DNA of 48,783 bases. It comes from an uncultured Eubacteriales bacterium. GTDB taxonomy: Bacteria > Bacillota > Clostridia > Oscillospirales > CAG-272. A program made the position numbers and the translations under genes. A model generated the notes under the pieces. That model worked only from the letters and a program-made list of their open reading frames with translations, made no database searches and was not told the origin of the DNA. The stretch lies in contig CAKRYT010000009.1 of NCBI GenBank assembly GCA_934432675.1, forward strand, positions 1 to 48,783, in the 5' to 3' direction. Positions 23,434 to 33,200 of this stretch are shown in pieces (position 1 is the stretch's first letter; each line of letters begins with the position of its first letter).

Positions 23434-24189
23434 ATGGAGGCTTTTTCCGCCATCTCCATGATCTTTATTATCGGAGGCAGTCTCGGATACGTGCTGGAAT
23501 TGTTTTATCGCCGTGCCCGCCACGGCAAGTGGATCAACCCGGGTTTTCTATCGGGTCCTTTTCTGCCGCTTTACGGCGTCGGGACCCTGCTCCTTTTCGC
23601 AATCTGCTCACTCGGGGATGCGACCTTTGCCGTGACCCCGTGGGGGAAGGCGGGACTGCTTTTGCTCATCACCGCCGCCATGACGCTGGCGGAACTCGTG
23701 ACGGGGCTCATCTTCGCCGAGGGGATGAAGGTGCGGCTCTGGGATTATTCCGACCGGTGGGGCAACTTCCGCGGCATCATCTGTCCGCTGTTCTCGCTGA
23801 TCTGGGGTGCCATCGGCGCGCTTTACTATTTCGCACTGCATCGTCACCTGGTGCGCGCCGTCGTCTGGCTCCGCGACCATCCTTTCGATACGTTTATCGT
23901 GGGGATGTTCTTCGGCATCTTCCTCGTGGATGTCTGCTACTCGTTCCGGATCGTGGCGCGGCTCCGCGTGCTGGCGAAGAAGACACAGTCCGTCATCGGC
24001 TTTGAGCCCCTGAAAGTACGGATGCGCGTCCGCGCGAAACGTCTGCACATCGGCGGCAAGTTCCTGTTCCCCTTCCGCAACGCGCGGGAGGTGGAGGACG
24101 CTGTCGCGGAGGAGCAGAGCCATGCTCCGGAGGAGCAGTGCAACGCCGCGGAGGCGGCACCCGGGACGGGGGAGGGAAAACAACCGTAA
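23434..24189 (+). CDS. Putative ABC transporter permease, CmpB family (PF06541)
   Basis: A 251-residue membrane protein. It starts FSAISMIFIIGGSLGYVLELFYRR and has WINPGFLSGPFLPLYGVG, the signature of the family labelled ABC_trans_CmpB. There are about five hydrophobic segments between residues 3 and 165 and a conserved EGMKVRLWDYSDRWGNFRGIICPLFSLIWG block. A 60-residue soluble tail ends in an Ala/Glu-rich low-complexity stretch. No ATPase gene is adjacent, so the transporter label is by family name only. The ATG at 23434 has GGAGGGG upstream and lies 43 bases after the promoter. Confidence 0.82.
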   Translation: MEAFSAISMIFIIGGSLGYVLELFYRRARHGKWINPGFLSGPFLPLYGVGTLLLFAICSLGDATFAVTPWGKAGLLLLITAAMTLAELVTGLIFAEGMKVRLWDYSDRWGNFRGIICPLFSLIWGAIGALYYFALHRHLVRAVVWLRDHPFDTFIVGMFFGIFLVDVCYSFRIVARLRVLAKKTQSVIGFEPLKVRMRVRAKRLHIGGKFLFPFRNAREVEDAVAEEQSHAPEEQCNAAEAAPGTGEGKQP

Positions 24190-24225
24190 GATGTTGACCC
24201 GACGTTCCGAGGGATCGATCAAAAG

Positions 24226-24258
24226 CAAAAGCACGGGCATTCTGCCCGTGCTCTTTTA
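24226..24258. terminator. Bidirectional terminator between converging genes
   Basis: AGCACGGGCA pairs with TGCCCGTGCT (loop TTC), flanked by AAAAGCAAA and CTTTTATT. Confidence 0.9.
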
Positions 24259-24288
24259 TTGCGGTAACGTGGGTTCCGGGGAGTGCCG

Positions 24289-25620
24289 TCAGGCGTCCTC
24301 TCCCGGAATTCTGACGTCGAGTTCCTTTTCGATGAAGGCACCCTGTGCACGGAGGGCCGATTGGATTTCGGCGACGGGGGCGTCTTTGACCGCGGTGCCG
24401 TTTCTGTTCGAGACGGCGGCGGCGACGCCCGCCGCCTCACCGAGGGTGGCGGCGTAGGGGATGACACGGTAGGATGCCTGTGCCTCGTGGGTCGAGGAGA
24501 TGCATCTGCCTGCGACGAGGAGGTTGACGCTTGCCTTCGGTACCAGGCACCGATAGGGGATCGTGTAGTAGGTATAGGGCTTGAAGAAATAGTGCGTCGT
24601 GCCGGAGCCCTCCGGATTGTGGATGTCGATGTCGTAGTTGCAGGCGGCGATGCCGTCGTCAAACTTGCGGCAGGCGAGCAGATCGTCCGCCGTGAGGGTG
24701 TACTCACCGTCGATCATGCGCGATTCGCGGATACCGATGTGCGTCGCCGTGGAGAGCAACACCGATTTTTCGAGCCCGGGGACGTATTTGTGCAGGAAAC
24801 GGAACATCTCAAACACCTGCTCCCGTGCCTCTTCCTCGGCTTTCGAGAGGTCGAAGGGATCGACGGGGTTGCGTTTCACGATCCGCGTGGTGTTGAAGTG
24901 CAGGACGTCAGGGGAGGTGGTGTCGAACACCAGCACGTCCTCTCTCGGGTTGGTGATCTCACCGCGCGCCTTGGCCTCGCGGTAGAGTTTCTGCATGAGA
25001 CCGCGGTTTTGATTGAAGGTGTCGAGGTCGACGCCGCCGACGCGGAAACAAAGGGTCATCGGCTGGCAGAGGTGATCGCCCTCCCGCCCGAGACGGGTCG
25101 GGAACCCTGCCGCATAGGCAACGTCGGCGTTGCCCGTGCAGTCGACGTATCGGTCTGCCGTGAAGGTCAGGATCTCGGAGCCGGCAGAGACGCGGATTGC
25201 GCCGATCCTGCCTGCCGCCGCCGTGCAGTCGAGAAATTTTGCGTGGAACAGTACCTCAACGCCCGACTCACGCATCATGCGGGAGAGCAGGATTTTCATG
25301 TACTCGTCGTTGAAGTAATAGAGCGGCTGGGTGTTGAAACGGGCATCGTCGCCTTCCAGCTCGCGGGTCAGGGCGGCGAGGCGGTCGGTGATTTCGGCGA
25401 AGATCCCGCGCGCGAGCATGACGCGCGGCTTGCCGGGCTTTTCGGGACCGATGGGGGTGTAATATTCCATAAAGGGGAGGACGAGCATGTGGTTGATGGC
25501 ACCGCCGAGCGCGTTCCCCTCCTCAATCAGCAGTGTTTTCTGTCCGAGGCGCGCGGCGGAGAGTGCCGCAGCCACACCGGCGGGGCCGCCGCCGATGACA
25601 ATGACCTGGTAGTTTTTCAT
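24289..25620 (-). CDS. FAD-dependent oxidoreductase (FAD_oxidored family), second copy
   Basis: A 443-residue flavoprotein: IGGGPAG at residues 9-15, ribose ligand in LLIEEGNALGG, YVDCTGNADVAYAAG in the middle and AGRCISSTHEAQASYRVIP near the C-terminus. Same family and domain order as the protein at 13623-14846 but clearly diverged, so they are paralogues with different substrates. Function beyond FAD-dependent oxidation is not inferable. GGAGGAAAGG precedes the ATG. Transcribed alone, divergent from the rpoB leader. Confidence 0.87.
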   Translation of the reverse strand: MKNYQVIVIGGGPAGVAAALSAARLGQKTLLIEEGNALGGAINHMLVLPFMEYYTPIGPEKPGKPRVMLARGIFAEITDRLAALTRELEGDDARFNTQPLYYFNDEYMKILLSRMMRESGVEVLFHAKFLDCTAAAGRIGAIRVSAGSEILTFTADRYVDCTGNADVAYAAGFPTRLGREGDHLCQPMTLCFRVGGVDLDTFNQNRGLMQKLYREAKARGEITNPREDVLVFDTTSPDVLHFNTTRIVKRNPVDPFDLSKAEEEAREQVFEMFRFLHKYVPGLEKSVLLSTATHIGIRESRMIDGEYTLTADDLLACRKFDDGIAACNYDIDIHNPEGSGTTHYFFKPYTYYTIPYRCLVPKASVNLLVAGRCISSTHEAQASYRVIPYAATLGEAAGVAAAVSNRNGTAVKDAPVAEIQSALRAQGAFIEKELDVRIPGEDA

Positions 25621-25652
25621 AATCGCCTTTCCTCCGGGGTATCGTTAACAGC

Positions 25653-25681
25653 ATTGTAGCACGACGGCACAAAAAAGTAAA
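25653..25681 (-). promoter_or_regulatory. Sigma-A promoter of the second FAD oxidoreductase
   Basis: On the minus strand TTTACT (25676-25681), 17 bp, TACAAT (25653-25658). Confidence 0.65.
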
Positions 25682-25870
25682 GAAAAAACGCGGATCTTTA
25701 CGGAAAAATTTCCTAAATAAAAGGGCGCGTGTCTACGCGCACGCGCGCAAAAGGACGCAGATCAAACATGACGTCCACGAGCCGGAGAACGCGCTTGTTC
25801 ACGCGCACACGCGCCGGCCTTCGCCGCGGCGGTAAATGAGAAAAATCAGCCGAACAAAAAAGTAAATAAT

Positions 25871-25899
25871 TTGTAAACATTAACTAAAAATGTTAAAAT
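25871..25899 (+). promoter_or_regulatory. Candidate distal promoter of rpoBC containing an inverted repeat
   Basis: TTGTAA (25871-25876), 17 bp, TAAAAT (25894-25899). Its spacer is occupied by the inverted repeat AACATT-N7-AATGTT (25876-25894), a possible operator overlapping the promoter. Confidence 0.45.
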
Positions 25900-26022
25900 T
25901 CTGTAAATTATCGTGCCGCAATGGCGGAAAGGAATGACGCTTATCGCCGTCGGCAGGGGAGCCCTCGTTTGGGCGATACGGAGAAAAATCAAGAAAAAAT
26001 TGTGCAATTTTATAAAAAAGTC

Positions 26023-26051
26023 TTGACAACCTTGCGCGCGTGTGATAAAAT
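26023..26051 (+). promoter_or_regulatory. Main sigma-A promoter of rpoBC
   Basis: Perfect TTGACA (26023-26028), 17 bp, TAAAAT (26046-26051). It would give a leader of about 165 bases before the rpoB ATG. Confidence 0.8.
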
Positions 26052-26221
26052 CCGTTCTTGCATCGGTACGCGATTCCTCACATTTTTCCGGCATCGCGAC
26101 CGTTTTCTTTTTCACGCGCACGCACCCGTTAGGGGCATTATGCGCTTTTTCGCACACGCGCGTGAGATTGCCGCTCCGGCGGCACCCGATTTTTGTTATT
26201 TTTGAGACTGGAGTTGAATGT

Positions 26222-29200
26222 ATGCTGAAACTACCGCCATGCAAGACCGAGAGAAAGAGTTTCTCCCGCATTAAGACAGTCGCTGAAATGCCCGATCTGA
26301 TTGCCGTTCAGACCGAGTCTTTCAAGTGGTTTCTTGATGAGGGGCTCCGCGATGTGCTCCACGATGTGTCTCCCGTTGTGGATTACAGCGGGAAACTGAT
26401 CGTCGAATTCATCGACTATACTCTCGACAGCCACGCCAAGTACACGATTGAGGAGTGCAAGGAGAGAGACGCGACGTATGACGTGCCGCTCCGCGTGCGC
26501 GTCCGCCTGACCAACAAGGAGACCGGCGAGGTCAAGGAGTCCGAGGTTTATCTCGGCAACTTCCCGATGATGACCGCTACCGGCTCGTTCGTCATCAACG
26601 GTGCGGAACGCGTGATTGTCTCCCAGCTCGTGCGTTCCCCGGGCATCTATTTCCCGGCGGCGGTGGTGGACAAGGCAGGGCACCACTCTTTCACGTCCAC
26701 GGTCATCCCCTACCGCGGGGCATGGCTCGAATACGAGACGGACGCGACCGACGTCCTGTACGTCAAGATCGATAAGACGAGAAAACTGCCGGCGACCGTC
26801 CTGCTCCGCGCGCTCGGTGTCGAGACGAACGAGGACATCCTCGCCATGTACGGCGACGAGCCCATTCTGACGGCGACCTTCGGCAAGGACGAGTGCGGCG
26901 TGCTCGCACAGGAGAACAATTCCTCCGAGCGTGACGAGGCACTGAAAGAGATCTACAAGAAGTACCGTCCGGGTGAGCCGCCGCTCGTGGAGAGTGCGGA
27001 ACTTGCCCTCAACAACCTGTTCTTCGATCCGAAACGGTATGACATTTATCCCGTCGGCCGGTACAAGTTCAACAAGAAACTGGCACTCGCCGCCCGTATC
27101 CGCGATACTTACCTCGCGGAGGCGGTGGTCAGCCCCCTGACCGGTGAGGTCATCGCGGAGGCAGGCACCTATGTGAACCGCGAACTCGCGCAGGCGATCG
27201 AGGACAGTACGATCAACCGCGTGGAGGTCTGCAAGAAGCCGGGCGAAAAGGCGATCGTGGTGTTCTCCAACCACACGGTGCGTCCTGAACTCATCATCGG
27301 CGACGATCTTTCGGACTGCGGCATCGACGGCAAGGTGCGCGAGTCCGTTCTGACGGAAATCAAGGAGACCTGCGAGGGCGACCTCGACGCGATCAAGGAG
27401 CAGGTGAAACTCCGCCGCGACGAACTGTCTCCCCGCCATATCACCAAGGACGATATTTTCGCGTCCGTCAACTATCTGCTCAACCTTTACCACGGCATCG
27501 GGCAGTTCGATGACATCGACCACCTCGGCAACCGTCGTCTGCGCTGCGTGGGTGAGTTGCTCCAAAACCAACTCCGTATCGGTATGTCCCGCATGGAGAA
27601 GAACATCAAGGAGCGTATGTCCGTCCACGATACCGAGGATATGACGCCGCAGTCGCTCATCAATACGCGCCCGGTGTCCACCGCCATCCGCGAGTTCTTC
27701 GGCTCCTCGCCGCTCTCGCAGTTCATGGACCAGAACAACCCCCTGGCGGAACTGACGCACAAGCGTCGTCTGTCCGCCCTCGGCCCCGGCGGTCTTTCCC
27801 GTGACCGTGCAGCATTTGAGGTGCGTGACGTCCACTACACCCACTACGGCAGAATGTGCCCGATTGAGACGCCGGAAGGCCCGAACATCGGTCTTATCTC
27901 CTACCTCGCGACCTATGCGAAGATTTCCAAGTACGGTTTCCTCGAAGCACCGTACCGCGTTGTCGACAAGGCAACCGGCCGGGTAACGGACGAGGTCGTT
28001 TACATGACCGCGGACGAGGAAGACAACTACATCATCGCGACGGCGAACGAGCCCCTCGACGAAGACGGACATTTCAAGAAACAGCGCGTCATCGCGCGTG
28101 ACAAAGCAGAGATTATTGAAGTGGACCGCTCGCAGGTCGACCTCATGGATGCCTCGCCGAAGATGGTCGTCTCGGTGGCGACCGCGATGATTCCGTTCCT
28201 TGAAAACGACGATAACACCCGTGCCCTCATGGGTTCCAACATGCAGAAGCAGGCAGTCCCGCTGATGGTCACCGAGGCACCGATCGTCGGTACCGGTATG
28301 GAATACAAGGCGGCAGTGGACTCCGGTGCCGTCGTATGCGCGAAAGCGGCGGGTATCGTGGACCGTGTGACCTCCGACGAGATCATTATTCTCACCGACG
28401 AGGGGAGAAAGGACGTCTACCACCTGACCAAGTTCAAGCGGAGCAACCAGGACACCTGTATCAACCAGCGTCCGATCGTCGACGTGGGCGAGCGCGTGGA
28501 AGAGCGTCAGGTCATTGCCGACGGTCCCGCGACCTCGGGCGGTGAAATTTCCCTCGGCCGTAACGCTCTCATCGGTTTCATGACGTGGGAGGGTTATAAC
28601 TACGAGGACGCCGTTCTGCTCAACGAGCGGCTGGTCCGGGAGGATATGTACACCTCCATTCACATTCAGGAATATTCCATCGAAACGCGTGACACCAAAC
28701 TCGGGCCGCAGGAGATCACCCGCGAGATCCCGAACGTCGGTGACGACGCACTGAAAGACCTGGACGCCGACGGTATCGTCAAGATCGGTACCTACGTGCG
28801 CGCCGGGGATATCCTCATCGGTAAGGTCACGCCGAAGGGCGAGACCGACCTGACCCCCGAGGAGCGGTTGCTCCGCGCCATCTTCGGTGAGAAGGCGCGC
28901 GAGGTGCGTAACTCCTCCAAGGTGTTGCCGCACGGGGAGAGCGGTATCGTCGTGGATGTCAAGATTTTCGACCACTCCAACTCCGATGACCTCGCTCCCG
29001 GCGTCAATAAGGTCGTCTGCGTTTACGTCGCACAGAAACGTAAGATTTCCGTCGGCGATAAGATGGCGGGCCGTCACGGTAACAAGGGTGTCGTTTCCCG
29101 CATCCTCCCGCCGGAGGATATGCCGTTCCTCGCAGACGGTACCCCGCTTGACATCGTGCTGAACCCGCTGGGCGTTCCGTCCCGTATGAATATCGGGCAG

Positions 29201-30142
29201 GTGCTTGAAATGCATCTCGGGATCGCTGCACGCCGCCTCGGCTACAAGGTGGCGACGCCCGTCTTCGACGGCGCGAACGAGCGCGATATCATTGAACAGC
29301 TCCAACTCGCGGACTACTCCCGTGAGATTCTGCCCGGCGAGGCCGTGAAGGGGAAGGCCCTCTTCATCGAAACGGTGGACGCAGACGGCAGACGCGATCT
29401 CCAAAGAGTCGACGACTCCATCGTGAACGACGATGAGAAGTTGCAGGCCCTCATGGCGGAGAACACCGTGCGTATCATTGACGGTAAGCAGATCCTGTAC
29501 GATGGCAGAACGGGTGAGCCGTTCGATAACCCCGTCACGGTGGGTATCATGTATTACCTCAAACTCCACCACCTGGTTGACGATAAGATTCACGCCCGTT
29601 CGATCGGTCCGTACAGTGTCGTGACGCAGCAGCCGCTCGGCGGTAAAGCCCAGTTCGGCGGTCAGCGTTTCGGCGAGATGGAAGTCTGGGCACTCGAAGC
29701 GTACGGTGCCGCTTACACCTTGCAGGAGATCCTGACGGTCAAGAGTGACGACGTCGTGGGTCGTACCAAGACCTATGAGGCCATCGTCAAGGGCGAGAAC
29801 GTCCCGACCCCGGGCATTCCCGAATCCTTCAAGGTGCTGGTCAAGGAACTGCAATCCCTCGCACTCAACATTCAGGTACTTGATAAGGACGGTCAGGAGA
29901 TCGAACTCTCCGATCTCATTGATGACGAGCCCGTGCGTCCGATGATGCCTTACCGCGGCGATAAACGCCGTGAGGACGAGGCGTTCTTCGAAGAGGGAGA
30001 TATGCCCTCCGACGAGGATGAACTCGGCAGCGCAGGCTACGAGGTTGTTGACGAAGATGACGACTATATGCCGGACGATACCGACGCGGATGCGTACGGT
30101 GCCGACGACGGAGCCGATGAATTCGATGACCTCGATTCGTGA
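26222..30142 (+). CDS. rpoB: DNA-directed RNA polymerase subunit beta
   Basis: A 1306-residue core RNA polymerase subunit. The N-terminus (FSRIKTVAEMPDLIAVQTESFKWFLDEGL) and lobes are of Firmicutes type. The rifampicin region reads FGSSPLSQFMDQNNPL, with Pro497 where Gln is usual. The residues equivalent to E. coli D516, H526 and S531 are unchanged, so it should be rifampicin-sensitive. GDKMAGRHGNKGV and the C-terminal clamp motif EVWALEAYGAA are present. The last 40 residues are a strongly acidic Asp-rich tail. The frame is open upstream, but the ATG at 26222 with GGAG eight bases before it fits the family. Co-transcribed with rpoC. Confidence 0.98.
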   Translation: MLKLPPCKTERKSFSRIKTVAEMPDLIAVQTESFKWFLDEGLRDVLHDVSPVVDYSGKLIVEFIDYTLDSHAKYTIEECKERDATYDVPLRVRVRLTNKETGEVKESEVYLGNFPMMTATGSFVINGAERVIVSQLVRSPGIYFPAAVVDKAGHHSFTSTVIPYRGAWLEYETDATDVLYVKIDKTRKLPATVLLRALGVETNEDILAMYGDEPILTATFGKDECGVLAQENNSSERDEALKEIYKKYRPGEPPLVESAELALNNLFFDPKRYDIYPVGRYKFNKKLALAARIRDTYLAEAVVSPLTGEVIAEAGTYVNRELAQAIEDSTINRVEVCKKPGEKAIVVFSNHTVRPELIIGDDLSDCGIDGKVRESVLTEIKETCEGDLDAIKEQVKLRRDELSPRHITKDDIFASVNYLLNLYHGIGQFDDIDHLGNRRLRCVGELLQNQLRIGMSRMEKNIKERMSVHDTEDMTPQSLINTRPVSTAIREFFGSSPLSQFMDQNNPLAELTHKRRLSALGPGGLSRDRAAFEVRDVHYTHYGRMCPIETPEGPNIGLISYLATYAKISKYGFLEAPYRVVDKATGRVTDEVVYMTADEEDNYIIATANEPLDEDGHFKKQRVIARDKAEIIEVDRSQVDLMDASPKMVVSVATAMIPFLENDDNTRALMGSNMQKQAVPLMVTEAPIVGTGMEYKAAVDSGAVVCAKAAGIVDRVTSDEIIILTDEGRKDVYHLTKFKRSNQDTCINQRPIVDVGERVEERQVIADGPATSGGEISLGRNALIGFMTWEGYNYEDAVLLNERLVREDMYTSIHIQEYSIETRDTKLGPQEITREIPNVGDDALKDLDADGIVKIGTYVRAGDILIGKVTPKGETDLTPEERLLRAIFGEKAREVRNSSKVLPHGESGIVVDVKIFDHSNSDDLAPGVNKVVCVYVAQKRKISVGDKMAGRHGNKGVVSRILPPEDMPFLADGTPLDIVLNPLGVPSRMNIGQVLEMHLGIAARRLGYKVATPVFDGANERDIIEQLQLADYSREILPGEAVKGKALFIETVDADGRRDLQRVDDSIVNDDEKLQALMAENTVRIIDGKQILYDGRTGEPFDNPVTVGIMYYLKLHHLVDDKIHARSIGPYSVVTQQPLGGKAQFGGQRFGEMEVWALEAYGAAYTLQEILTVKSDDVVGRTKTYEAIVKGENVPTPGIPESFKVLVKELQSLALNIQVLDKDGQEIELSDLIDDEPVRPMMPYRGDKRREDEAFFEEGDMPSDEDELGSAGYEVVDEDDDYMPDDTDADAYGADDGADEFDDLDS

Positions 30143-30182
30143 TCCCCGCCCCATCAAAAGAGAAAGAGAGGAACGGTGTGTC

Positions 30183-30197
30183 CCCCGAAAAACGGGG
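30183..30197 (+). promoter_or_regulatory. Small hairpin in the rpoB-rpoC junction
   Basis: CCCCG-AAAAA-CGGGG lies between the GAGAGGA site (30166-30172) and the rpoC ATG. It might influence which rpoC start is used. Confidence 0.4.
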
Positions 30198-30213
30198 CAA
30201 CACCTTGATTAAT

Positions 30214-33200
30214 ATGAGTAAAAAAGTATTTGAGTCCATCCGAATCAGCCTCGCGTCTCCCGAGATGATTCGCTCCTGGTCTTACGGCGAGGTCACCAAG
30301 CCCGAGACCATCAACTACCGCACGCTCAAACCCGAGCGCGACGGTCTGTTCTGCGAGCGTATTTTCGGGCCGACGAAGGACTGGGAATGCTCCTGCGGAA
30401 AGTATAAGCGCGTCCGGTCCAGCGGCAAGATCTGCGAGCGTTGCGGCGTCGAAGTGACGACCAAGCGCGTCCGCCGCGAGCGCATGGGTCATATCGAACT
30501 GGCTACCCCCGTGTCGCACATCTGGTACTTCCGTGCTACCCCGTCCCGCATGGGGCTGCTCCTCGAAATGTCCTCCAAGTTGCTCGAAAGAGTGCTGTAT
30601 TTCGCCAGTTACGTGGTGGTGGATCCGGGCGATACCGGACTCCTCAAAAAGCAGTTGCTCTCCGAGTCGGAATATAGCTCCGCCCGTGAGAAATGGGGCG
30701 ATGATTTCCGTGCCGGCATCGGTGCCGCCGCCGTGAAGGAACTGCTCTTCACCGTCGGCCTCGACGCCGCGGAGAGCCACGAGCGTGTGGAGATCGAGCG
30801 TCTTGACGAGCGTCAGCGCGAAATCATGATGAAACCGGAAAACGAGCGCACGGCGGAGGAAACCGAAGAACTTGCCGCTCTGCGCGCCGGGGAAGAGGCA
30901 CGTCTCGCCCGCTCCGCAGAACTCTGCACCCTGGGTCTGACCCGTCTTTCCGATGAGTTGAAGGCAGAACTGCTCGGTGCGACCGGGCAGAAGCGCACGA
31001 AGATCGTGAAGCGTCTTGAAGTGGTGGAATCCTTCCGTAAGTCGGGGAACCAGCCGGCATGGATGATCCTGACGGCACTGCCGGTCCTGCCTCCGGAGAT
31101 CCGCCCGATGGTGCAGCTCGAAGGCGGCAGATATGCCACTTCCGACATCAACGAACTCTACCGCCGCGTGATTTCGAGAAACAATCGTCTCAAAAAGATG
31201 CTCGAAATGCGCGCGCCCGAGATCATTATCCGCAACGAGCGTCGCATGCTCCAAGAGTTTGTCGACGCCCTCATCGATAACGGCCGCCGCGGCAAGCCCG
31301 TGGTCGGTGCCTCCAACCGCCCGCTCAAATCGCTCTCCGAGATCCTCCGCGGTAAGCAGGGACGTTTCCGTCAGAACCTGCTCGGCAAACGTGTCGACTA
31401 TTCCGGCCGTTCCGTTATCGTCGTCGGCCCCGAACTGAAAATCTACCAGTGCGGCCTGCCGACCGAGATGGCACTGGAACTCTTCAATCCGTTCGTTGTC
31501 AAACGCCTGATGGAAACGCAGAAGGCGATTTCCATCAAGGACGCGAAGAAGAAGGTACAGAGACAGCATCCCGACGTCTGGGACGCTCTCGATTACGTCA
31601 TTCGCGAGCATCCGGTGCTCCTCAACCGCGCACCGACCCTGCACCGTCTGTCTATCCAGGCGTTTGAGCCGATCCTCGTCGAGGGTCGTGCGATCAAACT
31701 GCATCCGCTCGTCTGCCCGGCGTTTAACGCCGACTTTGACGGCGACCAGATGCCTGTCCACCTGCCGCTTTCCGCGGAGGCACAGGCAGAGGCACGTGTC
31801 CTCATGCTGTCCGCGAACAACCTGCTGAAACCGATGAACGGCCATGCCGTTACGGTGCCTTCGCAGGATATGGTCCTCGGCTCCTACTACCTGACAATCG
31901 ACGCCCCCGAGGCGGAGAAACGGTATCCCGTGCCGGTGTACCGCAACTACGACGAGGCGGTCATGGCGTATGAGAACAAACTCATCACGCTCCACACGCC
32001 CATCCGGGTACGCGTCGAGAAGACCTTTGACGGCAGGACCGAGTCCCGCATCATCGACGCGACGCTCGGGCGTCTCATCTTCAACTCCAAGATCCCGCAG
32101 GATCTCGGCTATGTGGACCGCACGAACGAGGAGACCAAGTTCAACCTGGAAATCGACTTCCCGACGACTTCCAAGAAGTTGAAGGAAATCGTTGACCGCA
32201 CCATCAAGTACCACGGTTTCGCCGTGACGGCCGAGGTGCTGGATAACATCAAGGCGATGGGGTATAAGTACTCCACCAAGTCCTCCATCTCCATCTCGGT
32301 CTACGATATGACCATCCCGCCCGAGAAGAAGGACCTCATTGCCGCCGCCGAGGCGAAAGTGGGGCAGATCCGCGAGGCATTCGAGGAGGGCGAACTTTCC
32401 GACGAAGAGCGTTACAAGGCGACCGTCAAGGTCTGGGAGAAGACGACCGACGACGTGACGAGTGCCCTGACGCACGGCCTGCAAAAGTACAACGCCATCA
32501 ACATGATTTCCACCTCCGGTGCCCGTGGCTCCATCAAGCAGACGCGTCAGCTCGCCGGTATGCGCGGTCTGATGTTCGCGACCTCCGGTAAGACGCTGGA
32601 AATCCCGATTAAGTCGAACTTCCGTGAAGGTCTGACCATGCTCGAATACTTCATGGGGGCGAAGGGGTCCCGTAAGTCGCTGTCCGATACGGCACTCCGT
32701 ACCGCGGACTCCGGTTACCTGACCCGCCGTCTCGTGGACGTTTCGCAGGAGGTCATCATCCGTGAGACGGACTGCGGCGCGACCGAGGGGATCAAGGTTT
32801 CCGAGATCGTCAACCCGAACGACCGCGAGCATCCGCTCGAAACGCTCAAAGAGCGTCTGCTCGGACGCTTTGCCGTATCCGACGTCATGCACCCCGAGAC
32901 AGGGGAACTGCTCGCTCCCGCGAACGAGATGATCACCGAGGCGGAGGCAGACGCAATCGTCGCCGCCGGGATCACGGAGGTCGAGGTCCGCACCATCCTG
33001 CGCTGCCGTGCGGAGCGCGGTGTCTGCGCACATTGCTACGGTGCCGACATGGCGACCGGTAAACTGGTCAGCATCGGTGAGGCGGTCGGTGTCATCGCCG
33101 CACAGTCCATCGGTGAGCCGGGTACCCAGCTGACGATGAGAACGTTCCACACCGGCGGCGTCGCCGGCTCGGATATCACCCAGGGTCTGCCGCGTATCGA

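Larger units (their letters stand above)
25700..26221 (+). other. Long regulatory region and leader of rpoBC
   Basis: About 600 bases without a gene. They hold four separate alternating purine-pyrimidine tracts such as CGCGCACGCGCGC (25735-25750, 25801-25814, 26117-26127, 26153-26163), an AT-rich stretch with an inverted repeat (25860-25912) and two candidate promoters. The fragments of open frame here do not look coding. The genes usually found here (rplK, rplA, rplJ, rplL) are missing. Confidence 0.6.

Noticed and set aside
26231..30157. 1308-codon open frame antisense to rpoB
   Set aside because: It mirrors the codon pattern of rpoB, has low-complexity Val/Asp/Arg composition and no family resemblance.
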